This document shows, in pieces, positions 7,760 to 16,155 of a stretch of DNA of 64,000 nucleotides (position 1 is the first letter of the stretch; each line of letters begins with the position of its first letter). Location: assembly GCA_964557295.1 (NCBI GenBank), contig CAZKZP010000012.1, positions 7,829-71,828 on the forward strand, read 5' to 3'. The notes beneath the pieces are model-generated. The model was not told the origin of the DNA and searched no databases. It saw only the letters and a program-made list of their open reading frames with translations. The translations under genes were made by a program, and so were the position numbers. The DNA is from JBFMHP01 sp964557295 (GTDB lineage Bacteria > Pseudomonadota > Gammaproteobacteria > RBG-16-57-12).

Positions 7760-9319
7760 TCAGCGTACGCGCAATGCCAGCCGCGCGTGCGAGATGATCT
7801 GGCAGAACCCCTGGTATTGATCTAGGCCGATCTTACTGCCTGTCGCGCCCATGTCGGCGTAGACCATGCCCCAGGGCTTGCCTTCGATTCCAAAGCTGGA
7901 CACCACAAACCCCGTGACACCGCAGCGTGTTTGAAAGTCCGGCGGCAGGCGCGCCACCCAGACCGGCTCAGCCACGTTTTTCACCCATTGCTGCTGGCTG
8001 TGCGCAATCACCTGGGAAAACAGGTCGTGATCGGCATCCAACGGAAATGAAAAATAGGCCTTGAGCGGCTCGGCCTTCTCCCCCATCGCCAGACGGGCCT
8101 GGTACTGATCGCGCGCCGGGCTGAGCAGACACAACACCGCACGATCGAATCCCGCGGCGAGCGTCACGCCTTCGAGCATCTTCATGATCACCACATTGAG
8201 ATCGGCCTTGCGCCCCATGATCGAGGTCAGGCCGTTGATGCATTTCAGCAGCAGCTTCGGATCCGCCTCGCCGCGCGCTTGAGAGACCTCCGCCGTGATG
8301 GGAGGCGGCGCGATCTCGACAGCGGCAACAGGCTTCATGGAACGACCGGCGGCATAATTGTGAACAAAATAAGAATATTGCTGGCTGAGCTTGTCGCGCC
8401 AATCGTCACCGGTCTGCGCGACCTTCGGCGCCAGGAGGCGTTTATCGATGCCATACGCGTGGGCCAGCTCGCACGCCGCCTGAAAGGCGCTATCGAGCGC
8501 CGTCGCCACCTGCGGGGTCTCCAGTCCGCAGATCTTGGCCGCCTCGGCGCACAACTCGGCCATGGGACGTTTGGTGCGCAGGCGCTGGCGATAGAGATTG
8601 GCGACCATCGCCGCGACATGCCCGCCCAGTTGCTGATTGAACTGCGCCGCCGATGCCGCCGGACGGACCTCGCGTGTGGGCGCCATCCCTAGACTGTTGG
8701 CGATTGAGGAGGGGAATCCCCATTCCTGCGCCATGCCTTGGCCGATCTCGGCGAAGGTGGTCTCCAGCACATCCTGCTGCACGCGCGTCCAGTCCTTGTC
8801 CGTGGACTGAAACAGATATTGGATTTCGAGGTACTGGTCCGGCAAGGCATGCGCGACCAGGATTTCCCCCAGATTATGCAGCAGGCCGCCGAGATAACTC
8901 TGCTCGGCGTCCTTGACGCCCGCCTTGTGCGCCAGTTCGCGCATGAAGGAGGCGCCGATGAAACTCTGCACCAGCATGCCGCTGAGTTGCAGCGATTCCT
9001 CATCGGCGGAGAAGGTATCGATCAGCTTCAGCGTGAGACAGACATTCCTCACCGTCTCATAGCCCAGCAGCATCACCGCCTGCACCACCGAGCCGATGCG
9101 CCCGGAGCCGCGATTGTAATAGGCGGAATTGGCGAGCGAGAGCAGCTTGATGCTGAGATTGGCGTCTTTCATCACCGCGGCGGCCAACTGCATCACATCG
9201 CTTTCGGGATCATCGCTGAGCAGTTGGATGCGGTTGACACTTTCGCTGAAGATCGGCAGATCGCCGGCCTGTTCAAGCCGTTTCTTGATCTCATGCAGGC
9301 TTGATACGCTTTTCAGCAT
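7760..9319 (-). CDS. HDOD-domain signalling protein with C-terminal GAF-like domain (paralogue 1)
   Basis: 519 residues. An HDOD domain fills roughly residues 15-210, with DLPIFSESVNRIQLLSDDPESD, NLSIKLLSLANSAYYNRG and a long helical HD-like core (YLGGLLHNLGEILVAHALP). A linker follows, then a domain starting near LLLKCINGLTSIMGRKADLN that looks GAF-like and ends with WGMVYADMG. HDOD proteins lack HD-GYP phosphodiesterase residues and usually act as signalling scaffolds in c-di-GMP, motility and chemotaxis systems. It is a close paralogue of the gene at 9408-11012 immediately upstream on the same strand, with 88 bases between them. The target is unknown. Confidence 0.85.
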   Translation of the reverse strand: MLKSVSSLHEIKKRLEQAGDLPIFSESVNRIQLLSDDPESDVMQLAAAVMKDANLSIKLLSLANSAYYNRGSGRIGSVVQAVMLLGYETVRNVCLTLKLIDTFSADEESLQLSGMLVQSFIGASFMRELAHKAGVKDAEQSYLGGLLHNLGEILVAHALPDQYLEIQYLFQSTDKDWTRVQQDVLETTFAEIGQGMAQEWGFPSSIANSLGMAPTREVRPAASAAQFNQQLGGHVAAMVANLYRQRLRTKRPMAELCAEAAKICGLETPQVATALDSAFQAACELAHAYGIDKRLLAPKVAQTGDDWRDKLSQQYSYFVHNYAAGRSMKPVAAVEIAPPPITAEVSQARGEADPKLLLKCINGLTSIMGRKADLNVVIMKMLEGVTLAAGFDRAVLCLLSPARDQYQARLAMGEKAEPLKAYFSFPLDADHDLFSQVIAHSQQQWVKNVAEPVWVARLPPDFQTRCGVTGFVVSSFGIEGKPWGMVYADMGATGSKIGLDQYQGFCQIISHARLALRVR

Positions 9320-9407
9320 CGCGTTGATCCCGGTGATTTAACGGCGCATCTCATGAGCAAGTCATCGACCTGAAACCCCGTTTGTTTAGCGCCGAATCAC
9401 GAAGCCT

Positions 9408-11012
9408 TCATTGCACGCGCAGCGCCAGGCGCGCATGCGAGATGAGCTGGCAGAAACTCTGATATTGATCCAGCCCGATCTTCTGTTGGGACACGCCCAT
9501 ATCGGCGTACACCATCCCCAACGGCTTGCCTTCGATCCCGAAGAAAGAGACGACGAAACCGCCGGCCCCGGTCTTGGCCGCGAATCCAGGCGGCAGCCGC
9601 TGCGCCCAACAGGCCTCCTTCACGTCGGCCACGGACTGCTGCTGATGGAACATCATGATCTGGGAGAACAGATCCTGGTCGCTATTGACGGGGAAATTGA
9701 AATAGCCCTTCAATGCCTCGGCACCCTGCCCCACGGCCAGCCGCCCGGCATAGGCGGTGCGTTGCGGATTGAGCAGGCATAGCACCACGCGCTCGAAGCC
9801 CGAGGCGGCATTGATGCCTTCGAGCATCTTCAGAATCACGGCATTGAGCGCCGCCCTGTTGCCCATCAACACCGTCAGTTCATTGATGTATTTCAACAGC
9901 AGTCCGGCATCGGCCCGGGGTTCCTCCACCGGCGGTTTCGTGGCCTTGGCGTCACGCTGCGTTTCATCCGGTGCATTATCTTCCGCCGCATCATCCGCGA
10001 GCTCCGGCAGCCCCCTCGCGCGCGCCGCGCCGGAACTGTTGGCGTAATAGGCGAACTGTTTCGCCACCCGGTCGCGCAGCGCATCGCCGGTCTGCACCAC
10101 CTTCGGCGCAAGGAGTTTTTTGTCCAGACTGAAGGCCTCGGCCAGATCACAGGCCTGTTTGAAGGCCTTCTCCATCCCGGCCTGCACCACATCACGCTCG
10201 AGACCGGAAAGCTCGGCGATATCATCCAACAGCGCGGAAAATGTCTTGTTGGTGCGCGCGCCGCGCTGATACAGAGTGCCGATGAGCGCGTTGACTTGGG
10301 ACGAAACCTTGGTATTGAATTCGATTTTGCTGGAGGCGGGCGCCACATCATCACACGGCGGCAAGCCCAGCACCTTGGCGATCGTGCCAGGAAAGCCCCA
10401 CTCATCGGCGAGATTCTGTCCCAGATCGCAAAAATTGGTGCGCAGCACCGACTGCTGCGCCTTGCCCCAGACGACACCCTGGGCCTTGCTCAGTGTCTGG
10501 ATCTCGAGATATTTATCCGGCAGGGCATGGGCGACGATCATTTCGCCAAGATTGTAGAGCAGCCCCAGCAGGTAACACTGCTCGGAGTCGTCGATGCCGG
10601 CGCTGCGAGCCACCTCGCGCATGATCCCGCCGGAGATGTAGCCCTGCACCAACATGCCGGTGAGTTCGGAGGAATTGTCTTTGGTGGAGAAGCTATCGAG
10701 CAGTTTGAGCGTGAGACAGACGTTGCGAATGGTGTCGAAACCCAGCAGCATCACCGCCTGCACCACCGAGCCGATGCGCGCGCCGCCGCGATGATAATAC
10801 GGCGAATTGATCAGCTTGAGCAGCTTGGTGCTGAGGCTGGCATCCTTCATCACCTCCATGGCCAGTTGCATGACATCGCTCTCGGGATCGGCGCTGACCA
10901 GCTGGATGCGGTTGACGCTCGCGCTGAAGATCGGCAAATCGCCGTACTCGTTCAGCCGCTCCTTGACGACCTCCAGGGTTGTCTGATTCCCCAACATGCT
11001 CAAACCCGCCAT
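9408..11012 (-). CDS. HDOD-domain signalling protein with C-terminal GAF-like domain (paralogue 2)
   Basis: 534 residues with the same architecture as its neighbour: HDOD core with DLPIFSASVNRIQLVSADPESD and YLLGLLYNLGEMIVAHALPDKY, then a charged linker (ELADDAAEDNAPDETQRDAK, about 328-347) and a GAF-like domain with FVVSFFGIEGKPLGMVYADM. The two proteins align over nearly their whole length except for the linker, so they arose by tandem duplication. The start could be the ATG at 11012 or one five codons later at 10997. It is divergent from the large outer-membrane protein gene. The role is probably signalling, but no partner is visible in the window. Confidence 0.85.
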   Translation of the reverse strand: MAGLSMLGNQTTLEVVKERLNEYGDLPIFSASVNRIQLVSADPESDVMQLAMEVMKDASLSTKLLKLINSPYYHRGGARIGSVVQAVMLLGFDTIRNVCLTLKLLDSFSTKDNSSELTGMLVQGYISGGIMREVARSAGIDDSEQCYLLGLLYNLGEMIVAHALPDKYLEIQTLSKAQGVVWGKAQQSVLRTNFCDLGQNLADEWGFPGTIAKVLGLPPCDDVAPASSKIEFNTKVSSQVNALIGTLYQRGARTNKTFSALLDDIAELSGLERDVVQAGMEKAFKQACDLAEAFSLDKKLLAPKVVQTGDALRDRVAKQFAYYANSSGAARARGLPELADDAAEDNAPDETQRDAKATKPPVEEPRADAGLLLKYINELTVLMGNRAALNAVILKMLEGINAASGFERVVLCLLNPQRTAYAGRLAVGQGAEALKGYFNFPVNSDQDLFSQIMMFHQQQSVADVKEACWAQRLPPGFAAKTGAGGFVVSFFGIEGKPLGMVYADMGVSQQKIGLDQYQSFCQLISHARLALRVQ

Positions 11013-11073
11013 TATTTGAAAGTGCCGATTGCCTCCCAGTTAATCGTCCAATGCCCAGCGCTCTTTAACCGTT

Positions 11074-11101
11074 TTGTTTATCCAGCGGCTTCGCTTATGA
11101 T
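11074..11101 (+). promoter_or_regulatory. Predicted sigma70 promoter of the peptidase-barrel gene
   Basis: TTGTTT at 11074-11079 and TATGAT at 11096-11101 are separated by 16 bases, and the gene starts 33 bases further on. The match is moderate (four and five of six bases). Confidence 0.42.
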
Positions 11102-11134
11102 GCAGCGCATCATTCGAAAATTTGAGAATTAACA

Positions 11135-13984
11135 ATGACCAAGCTGCGGCATGTTGCATGGATTCGCCTGTTGTTCCTGACCCTTGCGGTTAACACCGGC
11201 ACGATCGTGCATGCCGCCAGCCTGCTCGATCCCGCCCTGACTTGGCAGACCCTCCATACGCCGCACTTCGCCATCCACTTCCATGACGGCGAGGAGGACC
11301 TCGCCCGGCGCCTGGCCGGGATCGCCGAGCCGGTGCACCGCAGTCTGACCGAGCGCCTGCGCTGGCAACCGATGGAGCGCACCGACATCGTGCTGCTCGA
11401 TCGCATGGATCTCACCAACGGCTGGGCCACGCCGTTTCCCGGCAATCACATCACCCTCCTGACGATCCCGCCGGCCGATGTCGCCACGCTGGAGGACTAC
11501 GACGATTGGCTGACCCTGGTCTTCACCCACGAATACACGCACACCCTGCACCTGGACAAGGCGCGCGGCGCGCCCAAGGGACTGCGCAAGGTATTCGGCC
11601 GCATGCCGCTGCTGTTTCCCAACCTCTTCCAGCCCAACTGGATCACGGAAGGGCTGGCCACGCACATCGAGACCGACCGCGCGCACGGCGTGGGGCGCGG
11701 CCAGAGCAGCCTGTTCCGCGCCATGATGCGCCTGGAGTGGCAGGACGGCATCAAGCCGCTGGCCCAAGTCAATGCCGGAACCACCGAATGGCCGCGCGGC
11801 GCCACGGCCTACCTCTACGGCGTGTACTTCTACAACTTTCTCGCCGCGCGTTACGGCGAGGAGCGCATCGCGCAGTGGAGCGACGAGTACAGCTACAATC
11901 TGCTGCCGTTTTTCATCAATACCAACAGCCGTGCCGTGTTCGGCAAGGATCTCACGGCGCTGTGGCGCGAGTACGAACTGTACCTGGCCGATGAGTTCGG
12001 CCCGGAAATCGCACAGATCAGCGCGCGCGGCCTGACCGACTCCACCGCGCTCACCGTCAGCGGCCTGGAGAGCGGCTTTGCGCAGGCCATGCCCAACGGC
12101 GATCTCTATTACATTGAAGACAGCGACGAACGGCGCGCCGCGCTCATGCGCCTGCCCGCCGGCAGCGAAACAGCGCAACGGATCGCCGAGGTGCGCGGCA
12201 CGCAATTCCACGCGCACCCGCGCGCGGGGATTGTGCTCGCCCAGGTGGAACGCACCCGCAACACCAACTGGTTCAACGACCTCTATCGCATCGACCCCGC
12301 CACCGGCGCCACCACGCGCCTCACCCACGGCGGGCGTTACCAGCGGGCGCTGTGGCACCCCGATGGCGAGCGCATCATCGCCGTGCATTACGCACTCGGC
12401 CGGGAAGAACTCCGTTTGCTCGATGCGCGCGGCAGCCTGCTGAAAACCCTGTGGTCGGGCGCGGATGGCGAGGTCATCGGCGGCATGGATATCGACGCGG
12501 CGGGCGCGCGCCTGATCGCCAGCCTCAAGCGCGGCGCCGGCTCGTGGGATCTGGCCTTGTTCGACCTTGAACGGCAGCAGTGGCAATCCGTCACCGACAC
12601 CGCGGCGATCGAAATCCAGCCGCGCTTCGGCAATCAGAACGAGGTCGTCTACAGCGCCGATTACGAGGGCGTCTTCAACATCCACCGGCGTGATCTCGCG
12701 ACCGGGGAATCTCGCGCCCTGACCCGGCAACTCGGCGCCGCCGTGTCCCCCAGCCTCAGCGCCGACGGGAAGCGGCTGTATTTCAATCAGCTCGGCCCGC
12801 GCGGCTATGATCTGCATTGGACGACACCCACCCCGAGTGTCACCGCGCCACCCGCCGCCGCACGCGCCGCCGCAGCCCCGCCCGTATCGCGTGATGACAC
12901 CGCGCAGATCACGGACTATCAACCGGCCACGGGCCTGCGGCCGGCGTGGTGGTTCCCGTATTGGTTCCTCGATGAGCAACACAACGAGTTCGGCCTGACC
13001 ACCTCCGGCACCGACCCGCTGCGCCGGCACTATTATGAAACCACCCTCGCCTACGACACCGAACATTCCTGGCCGCTGGGCTACGTGTATTACCAATACG
13101 ACCGCTGGCAACCTTCGCTTTCGCTGTTCGCCTCGCGCACGAAAAATATTTATTTGAACGCCGATGGCAGCCTGCGGCGCATCCGCGATGAGGACGAGGT
13201 GCACGCCTATCTCGAACGCCCCTTCCTGTTCATCGACCGCCAATGGGCGCTGCACCTCGGCCTGGTGTATGAAAACGAGAAGGACGCCTTTCGCGCGCCG
13301 GGCGTCTCCGCCATGCCCGCGTTCAAGAGCACGCTCGGCGGCATCGCGCTGAGCTACAACAGCAGCCGCGTTTACCCGCGCGCGATCAGCCCGGTCGACG
13401 GCCGCGTCATCAATCTCACGCATCAGTGGCACGATATGCTGGGGGGCGTCTACAGCGGCGAGACCAGCCAGCTGGATTGGCGTGAATATCTACGCCTCAC
13501 CGGCCAACACGTCCTCGCCGCGCGGCTCGTGGCGGGCCTGGGCGAACGCGGCACGCCCGCCTACGCCCTGGGCGGCAACGACGCCGATCCCATCACCCTG
13601 CCGGGCGCCGGCAATCTCCCGCCGCCCTTCAACAAACGCGACTTCCCCCTGCGCGGCTACGACGAAGGCCTGCCGCAACTCATCGGCGACAACATGGGAC
13701 TGCTCGACGTGCAATGGCGCTTCCCCGTACGGCGCATCGAACGCACCGCAATGGCACCGCCGATCGGTGTCTCGCAGATATCAGGAATGGTGTTCTACAA
13801 CACCGGGACCGTTTGGAACGCGAACGACTCGCCCGAGCAGTGGTACGCCGGCATCGGCGGCGAATTGCACACGGACCTCGTGCTGGGCTATTACCTGCAA
13901 GCGCGCCTCACCCTCGGCTATGCCCATGGGCTGGATGAGATCGGCGGGGATCAGCTCTATCTGCGTCTAGGTGGGGCGTTCTGA
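11135..13984 (+). CDS. Predicted outer-membrane metallopeptidase: gluzincin domain, beta-propeller and Omp85-like barrel
   Basis: 949 residues with a signal peptide ending after VHA (about residue 27). Residues 28-300 look like an M1/MA-clan peptidase: HEYTH at 132-136 supplies two zinc ligands and the catalytic Glu, and ITEGLA with Glu172 fits the third ligand. Residues about 310-580 show repeated strand patterns with NTNWFNDLYRIDPATGATTR and similar blades, typical of a TolB/WD40-like propeller. From about 610 to the end the sequence has alternating amphipathic strands, an FPLRGYDEG segment resembling the RG(F/Y) motif of Omp85 barrels, and a terminal Phe, as in BamA/TamA-type outer-membrane proteins. 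The substrate is unknown. Predicted domains come from motif recognition only. Confidence 0.8.
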   Translation: MTKLRHVAWIRLLFLTLAVNTGTIVHAASLLDPALTWQTLHTPHFAIHFHDGEEDLARRLAGIAEPVHRSLTERLRWQPMERTDIVLLDRMDLTNGWATPFPGNHITLLTIPPADVATLEDYDDWLTLVFTHEYTHTLHLDKARGAPKGLRKVFGRMPLLFPNLFQPNWITEGLATHIETDRAHGVGRGQSSLFRAMMRLEWQDGIKPLAQVNAGTTEWPRGATAYLYGVYFYNFLAARYGEERIAQWSDEYSYNLLPFFINTNSRAVFGKDLTALWREYELYLADEFGPEIAQISARGLTDSTALTVSGLESGFAQAMPNGDLYYIEDSDERRAALMRLPAGSETAQRIAEVRGTQFHAHPRAGIVLAQVERTRNTNWFNDLYRIDPATGATTRLTHGGRYQRALWHPDGERIIAVHYALGREELRLLDARGSLLKTLWSGADGEVIGGMDIDAAGARLIASLKRGAGSWDLALFDLERQQWQSVTDTAAIEIQPRFGNQNEVVYSADYEGVFNIHRRDLATGESRALTRQLGAAVSPSLSADGKRLYFNQLGPRGYDLHWTTPTPSVTAPPAAARAAAAPPVSRDDTAQITDYQPATGLRPAWWFPYWFLDEQHNEFGLTTSGTDPLRRHYYETTLAYDTEHSWPLGYVYYQYDRWQPSLSLFASRTKNIYLNADGSLRRIRDEDEVHAYLERPFLFIDRQWALHLGLVYENEKDAFRAPGVSAMPAFKSTLGGIALSYNSSRVYPRAISPVDGRVINLTHQWHDMLGGVYSGETSQLDWREYLRLTGQHVLAARLVAGLGERGTPAYALGGNDADPITLPGAGNLPPPFNKRDFPLRGYDEGLPQLIGDNMGLLDVQWRFPVRRIERTAMAPPIGVSQISGMVFYNTGTVWNANDSPEQWYAGIGGELHTDLVLGYYLQARLTLGYAHGLDEIGGDQLYLRLGGAF

Positions 13985-14023
13985 GGGGTGAGGACTGAGT
14001 GTTGCGTGAGTGCTTCATCAGTA

Positions 14024-14089
14024 ATCGCATGCTGAAGCATGCTCCCACAGGCATTGGACTTTCGGTAGGAGCCATCTTCAGACGGCGAT
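14024..14089. repeat. REP/REPIN-like palindrome pair, locus 1
   Basis: Two imperfect palindromic units in opposite orientation: a GCATGCTGAAGCATGC stem-loop ending in CTCCCAC (14024-14049) and GTAGGAGC continuing into a CATCTTCAGACG stem-loop (14065-14089), 15 bases apart. Related pairs occur at 16066-16120, 24857-24919 and 32174-32289. This fits bacterial REPs arranged as REPINs. It lies between the 3' ends of two convergent genes. Confidence 0.75.
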
Positions 14090-14124
14090 TCGTCCCACGG
14101 CCGAGAAATCAGCGATGAGTGCGC

Positions 14125-15405
14125 TCATTCCGCCATCTGCACATTATTGCGGCCGCTTTCCTTGGCGCGATACACCGCCGCGTCCGCAGCGGCGAACAGC
14201 TCTTCGTAGCTGCGCGGCTGCTGCGGCAGGAAGCAGGCCACACCGATGCTGGCGGTGACGCGGATGCCGTTGGGATTGAGCTGCTCGACGGCCTCACGCA
14301 GCCGTTCCGCCTTGACCAGCGCACCCTCGGGTTCGCAATGGGAGAGCAGCAGCACGAACTCCTCACCGCCGAAGCGCGCGGCGACATCCTCGGTGCGAAT
14401 CGCATGGCGCAACAAGGCTCCGGTTTCACGCAACACGATATCGCCCACGGCATGACCGTGGGTGTCATTGACCTTCTTGAAATGATCCAGATCGACCACC
14501 ACCAGCGCCACCGAATACGCATGGCGCCCTGCCTCGCTCAGCTTCTTGCGCGCGGCATCGAACAGATAATGCCGGTTATACAGCGAGGTCAACTGGTCGG
14601 TCATCGCCAGCTGTTCCAGGGTCTGCCGTTGGCGCTCGAGCTGATCGTACAGCTGTTTGTTCAGGATCAGGTTGCGCGTGCGCAGCTGAAGCTCCTCGAG
14701 GACCAGGGGTTTATTGATATAGTCATTGGCCCCGGAGCGCAGCAGCTCGATCTTGCGGCTCTGATCATCAAACCCGGTGGTCACCAATACCGGCACATGC
14801 CCGGGCGCGCCTTTCTCCTCCCGGATCCTGCGTAACAGATCCAGACCACTCATCTCGCCTTCCAGAAAGAAATCAGTGATCACGATGTCATAGGGCTTGC
14901 GCGTGAAGGCGGCGAAGGCCTCCTCGGCGCGGGCAAAACAATCGACCTCCAGCCCCATGTGCAGGAACACCTCGCGCGCCCATCCCGCGAGAATCGGGTC
15001 GTCCTCGACACACAACACCTTGCCGCCCAACTCACCGCGCACCCTGGCCTGATGCGCCAGCAGGTGCAGGTAGTGTTCCAGCCGGGAGAGATCCGATTTG
15101 AGATACACCTCGGTGATCCCGGCATTCAGGGCGGCCTGGAGGAGTTTCTTGTCCTCGTGAGCGGTGATCATCAGCACCGGCAGCTGCTTGAGGGCCGGAT
15201 GCGCGCGCAGCTTGGCGGCCATCGCCACGCCTTCCATGTCCGGGAAATGCATCGGGATGCAGGCGATCTCGAACTTGTGGCTTTTGAGCTGGATCAACGC
15301 CTCCGCGCCGCGCTCGCAGAGCGTCACTTCAAAGCCGGCCGACTCGAACAGACTCTTGATCATCTGCTGAAACAGCCGGGAAGATTCACAGACCAGCGCC
15401 TTCAT
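14125..15405 (-). CDS. Dual-receiver diguanylate cyclase (REC-REC-GGDEF)
   Basis: 426 residues. REC1 spans about 1-118, REC2 about 127-245, then a coiled-coil-like linker (245-268) and a GGDEF domain. The cyclase should be active: GGEEF at 346-350, and an RTED inhibitory I-site at 337-340 placed five residues before it. It makes c-di-GMP from two GTP. REC2 is complete (Glu134/Asp135/Asp136, phosphoacceptor Asp178, Lys232). REC1 keeps Lys103 but has Ile50 where the phosphoacceptor Asp should be, so it probably cannot be phosphorylated. No histidine kinase gene is adjacent. The gene stands alone, with REP repeats after its stop. Confidence 0.92.
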   Translation of the reverse strand: MKALVCESSRLFQQMIKSLFESAGFEVTLCERGAEALIQLKSHKFEIACIPMHFPDMEGVAMAAKLRAHPALKQLPVLMITAHEDKKLLQAALNAGITEVYLKSDLSRLEHYLHLLAHQARVRGELGGKVLCVEDDPILAGWAREVFLHMGLEVDCFARAEEAFAAFTRKPYDIVITDFFLEGEMSGLDLLRRIREEKGAPGHVPVLVTTGFDDQSRKIELLRSGANDYINKPLVLEELQLRTRNLILNKQLYDQLERQRQTLEQLAMTDQLTSLYNRHYLFDAARKKLSEAGRHAYSVALVVVDLDHFKKVNDTHGHAVGDIVLRETGALLRHAIRTEDVAARFGGEEFVLLLSHCEPEGALVKAERLREAVEQLNPNGIRVTASIGVACFLPQQPRSYEELFAAADAAVYRAKESGRNNVQMAE

Positions 15406-15552
15406 ACCCGGACCCTCAGAATGGTTGTCGGCGCCGAATCCTGACCAGACGCGGCGCTCAACACAGGTTATCTGAATAATTCCGAATTATTGAATGGATG
15501 TCACAAGATTTAACCTGGGTAACGGCGCGAGCGGCGCCCTGCCGACCGCGAT

Positions 15553-16020
15553 TCAGGTCTTGGGCAAGGTCACGCCGGTCTGGCCCTGATACTTGCCGCC
15601 GCGATCGCGGTAGGAGGTTTCGCAGACCTCGTCGGATTCGAAGAACAGCATCTGCGCCACGCCTTCGTTGGCGTAGATCTTGGCCGGCAGCGTGGTGGTG
15701 TTGGAGAACTCCAGCGTCACATGGCCTTCCCATTCCGGCTCCAGCGGGGTGACGTTGACGATGATGCCGCAGCGCGCGTAGGTGGACTTGCCCAGGCACA
15801 CCGTGAGTACGCTGCGCGGGATGCGGAAATATNNNNNNNNNNAATTGATGTTGGTGAAGATCTTGAATTCATCGGCGCAGCGCACGTCATAGCCATAACT
15901 GGAGGTGCCGTAGGAGACGATGCGCTGCCCGTTGGCATGGCGCACCTGCCCCGGCTCGAACGGCTCGATCATGCCTTTTTCCGCCATGCGGCGGATCCAC
16001 TTATCTGATTTGATGCTCAT
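15553..16020 (-). CDS. dcd: dCTP deaminase, interrupted by an assembly gap
   Basis: The enzyme converts dCTP to dUTP in pyrimidine nucleotide synthesis. Recognisable segments are IVSYGTSSYGYDVRCADEF before the gap and LGKSTYARCGIIVNVTP, LEFSNTTTLPAKIYA and ETSYRDRGGKYQGQ after it. The ten N replace a stretch that in homologues is about 36 residues (positions after FTNIN and before YFRIP), so the true gene is likely about 188 residues and the displayed 155 is too short. Both sides are in one frame, so this is a sequencing gap and not evidence of a pseudogene. An AAAGGTAG ribosome-binding site precedes the ATG. It lies downstream of apbC on the same strand. Confidence 0.9.
   Translation of the reverse strand: MSIKSDKWIRRMAEKGMIEPFEPGQVRHANGQRIVSYGTSSYGYDVRCADEFKIFTNINXXXXYFRIPRSVLTVCLGKSTYARCGIIVNVTPLEPEWEGHVTLEFSNTTTLPAKIYANEGVAQMLFFESDEVCETSYRDRGGKYQGQTGVTLPKT
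15833..15842. other. Assembly gap inside dcd
   Basis: Ten N. Comparison with full-length dCTP deaminases suggests that about 36 codons of real sequence are represented by only 12 bases here, so all coordinates downstream in the true chromosome would shift by roughly 96 bases. Confidence 0.9.
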
Positions 16021-16065
16021 TGCCGGCTACCTTTCTATCCACGATAAACTCATTCGAACTCTACT

Positions 16066-16120
16066 GTAGGAGCCATCTTCAGATGGCGATACCTGATCGC
16101 ATGCTAAAGCATGCTCCTAC
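16066..16120. repeat. REP/REPIN-like palindrome pair, locus 2
   Basis: GTAGGAGC followed by the stem-loop CATCTTCAGATG and GCGAT (16066-16090), then five bases, then ATCGC with the stem-loop ATGCTAAAGCAT and GCTCCTAC (16096-16120). Both arms are the same type as locus 1 but in the reverse order. It lies between apbC and dcd, 36 bases after the apbC stop. Confidence 0.8.
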
Positions 16121-16155
16121 TGAAACGCAGGAGCGCGCCTCAACCTGTCATGCCC

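Noticed and set aside
11129..13432. 767-codon open frame opposite the peptidase-barrel gene
   Set aside because: Antisense shadow of a gene with a signal peptide, HEYTH motif and barrel end; the shadow protein shows only GC-driven composition.
15553..16020. dcd as a pseudogene with an internal deletion
   Set aside because: The missing part coincides exactly with a ten-N assembly placeholder and the frame is kept on both sides.
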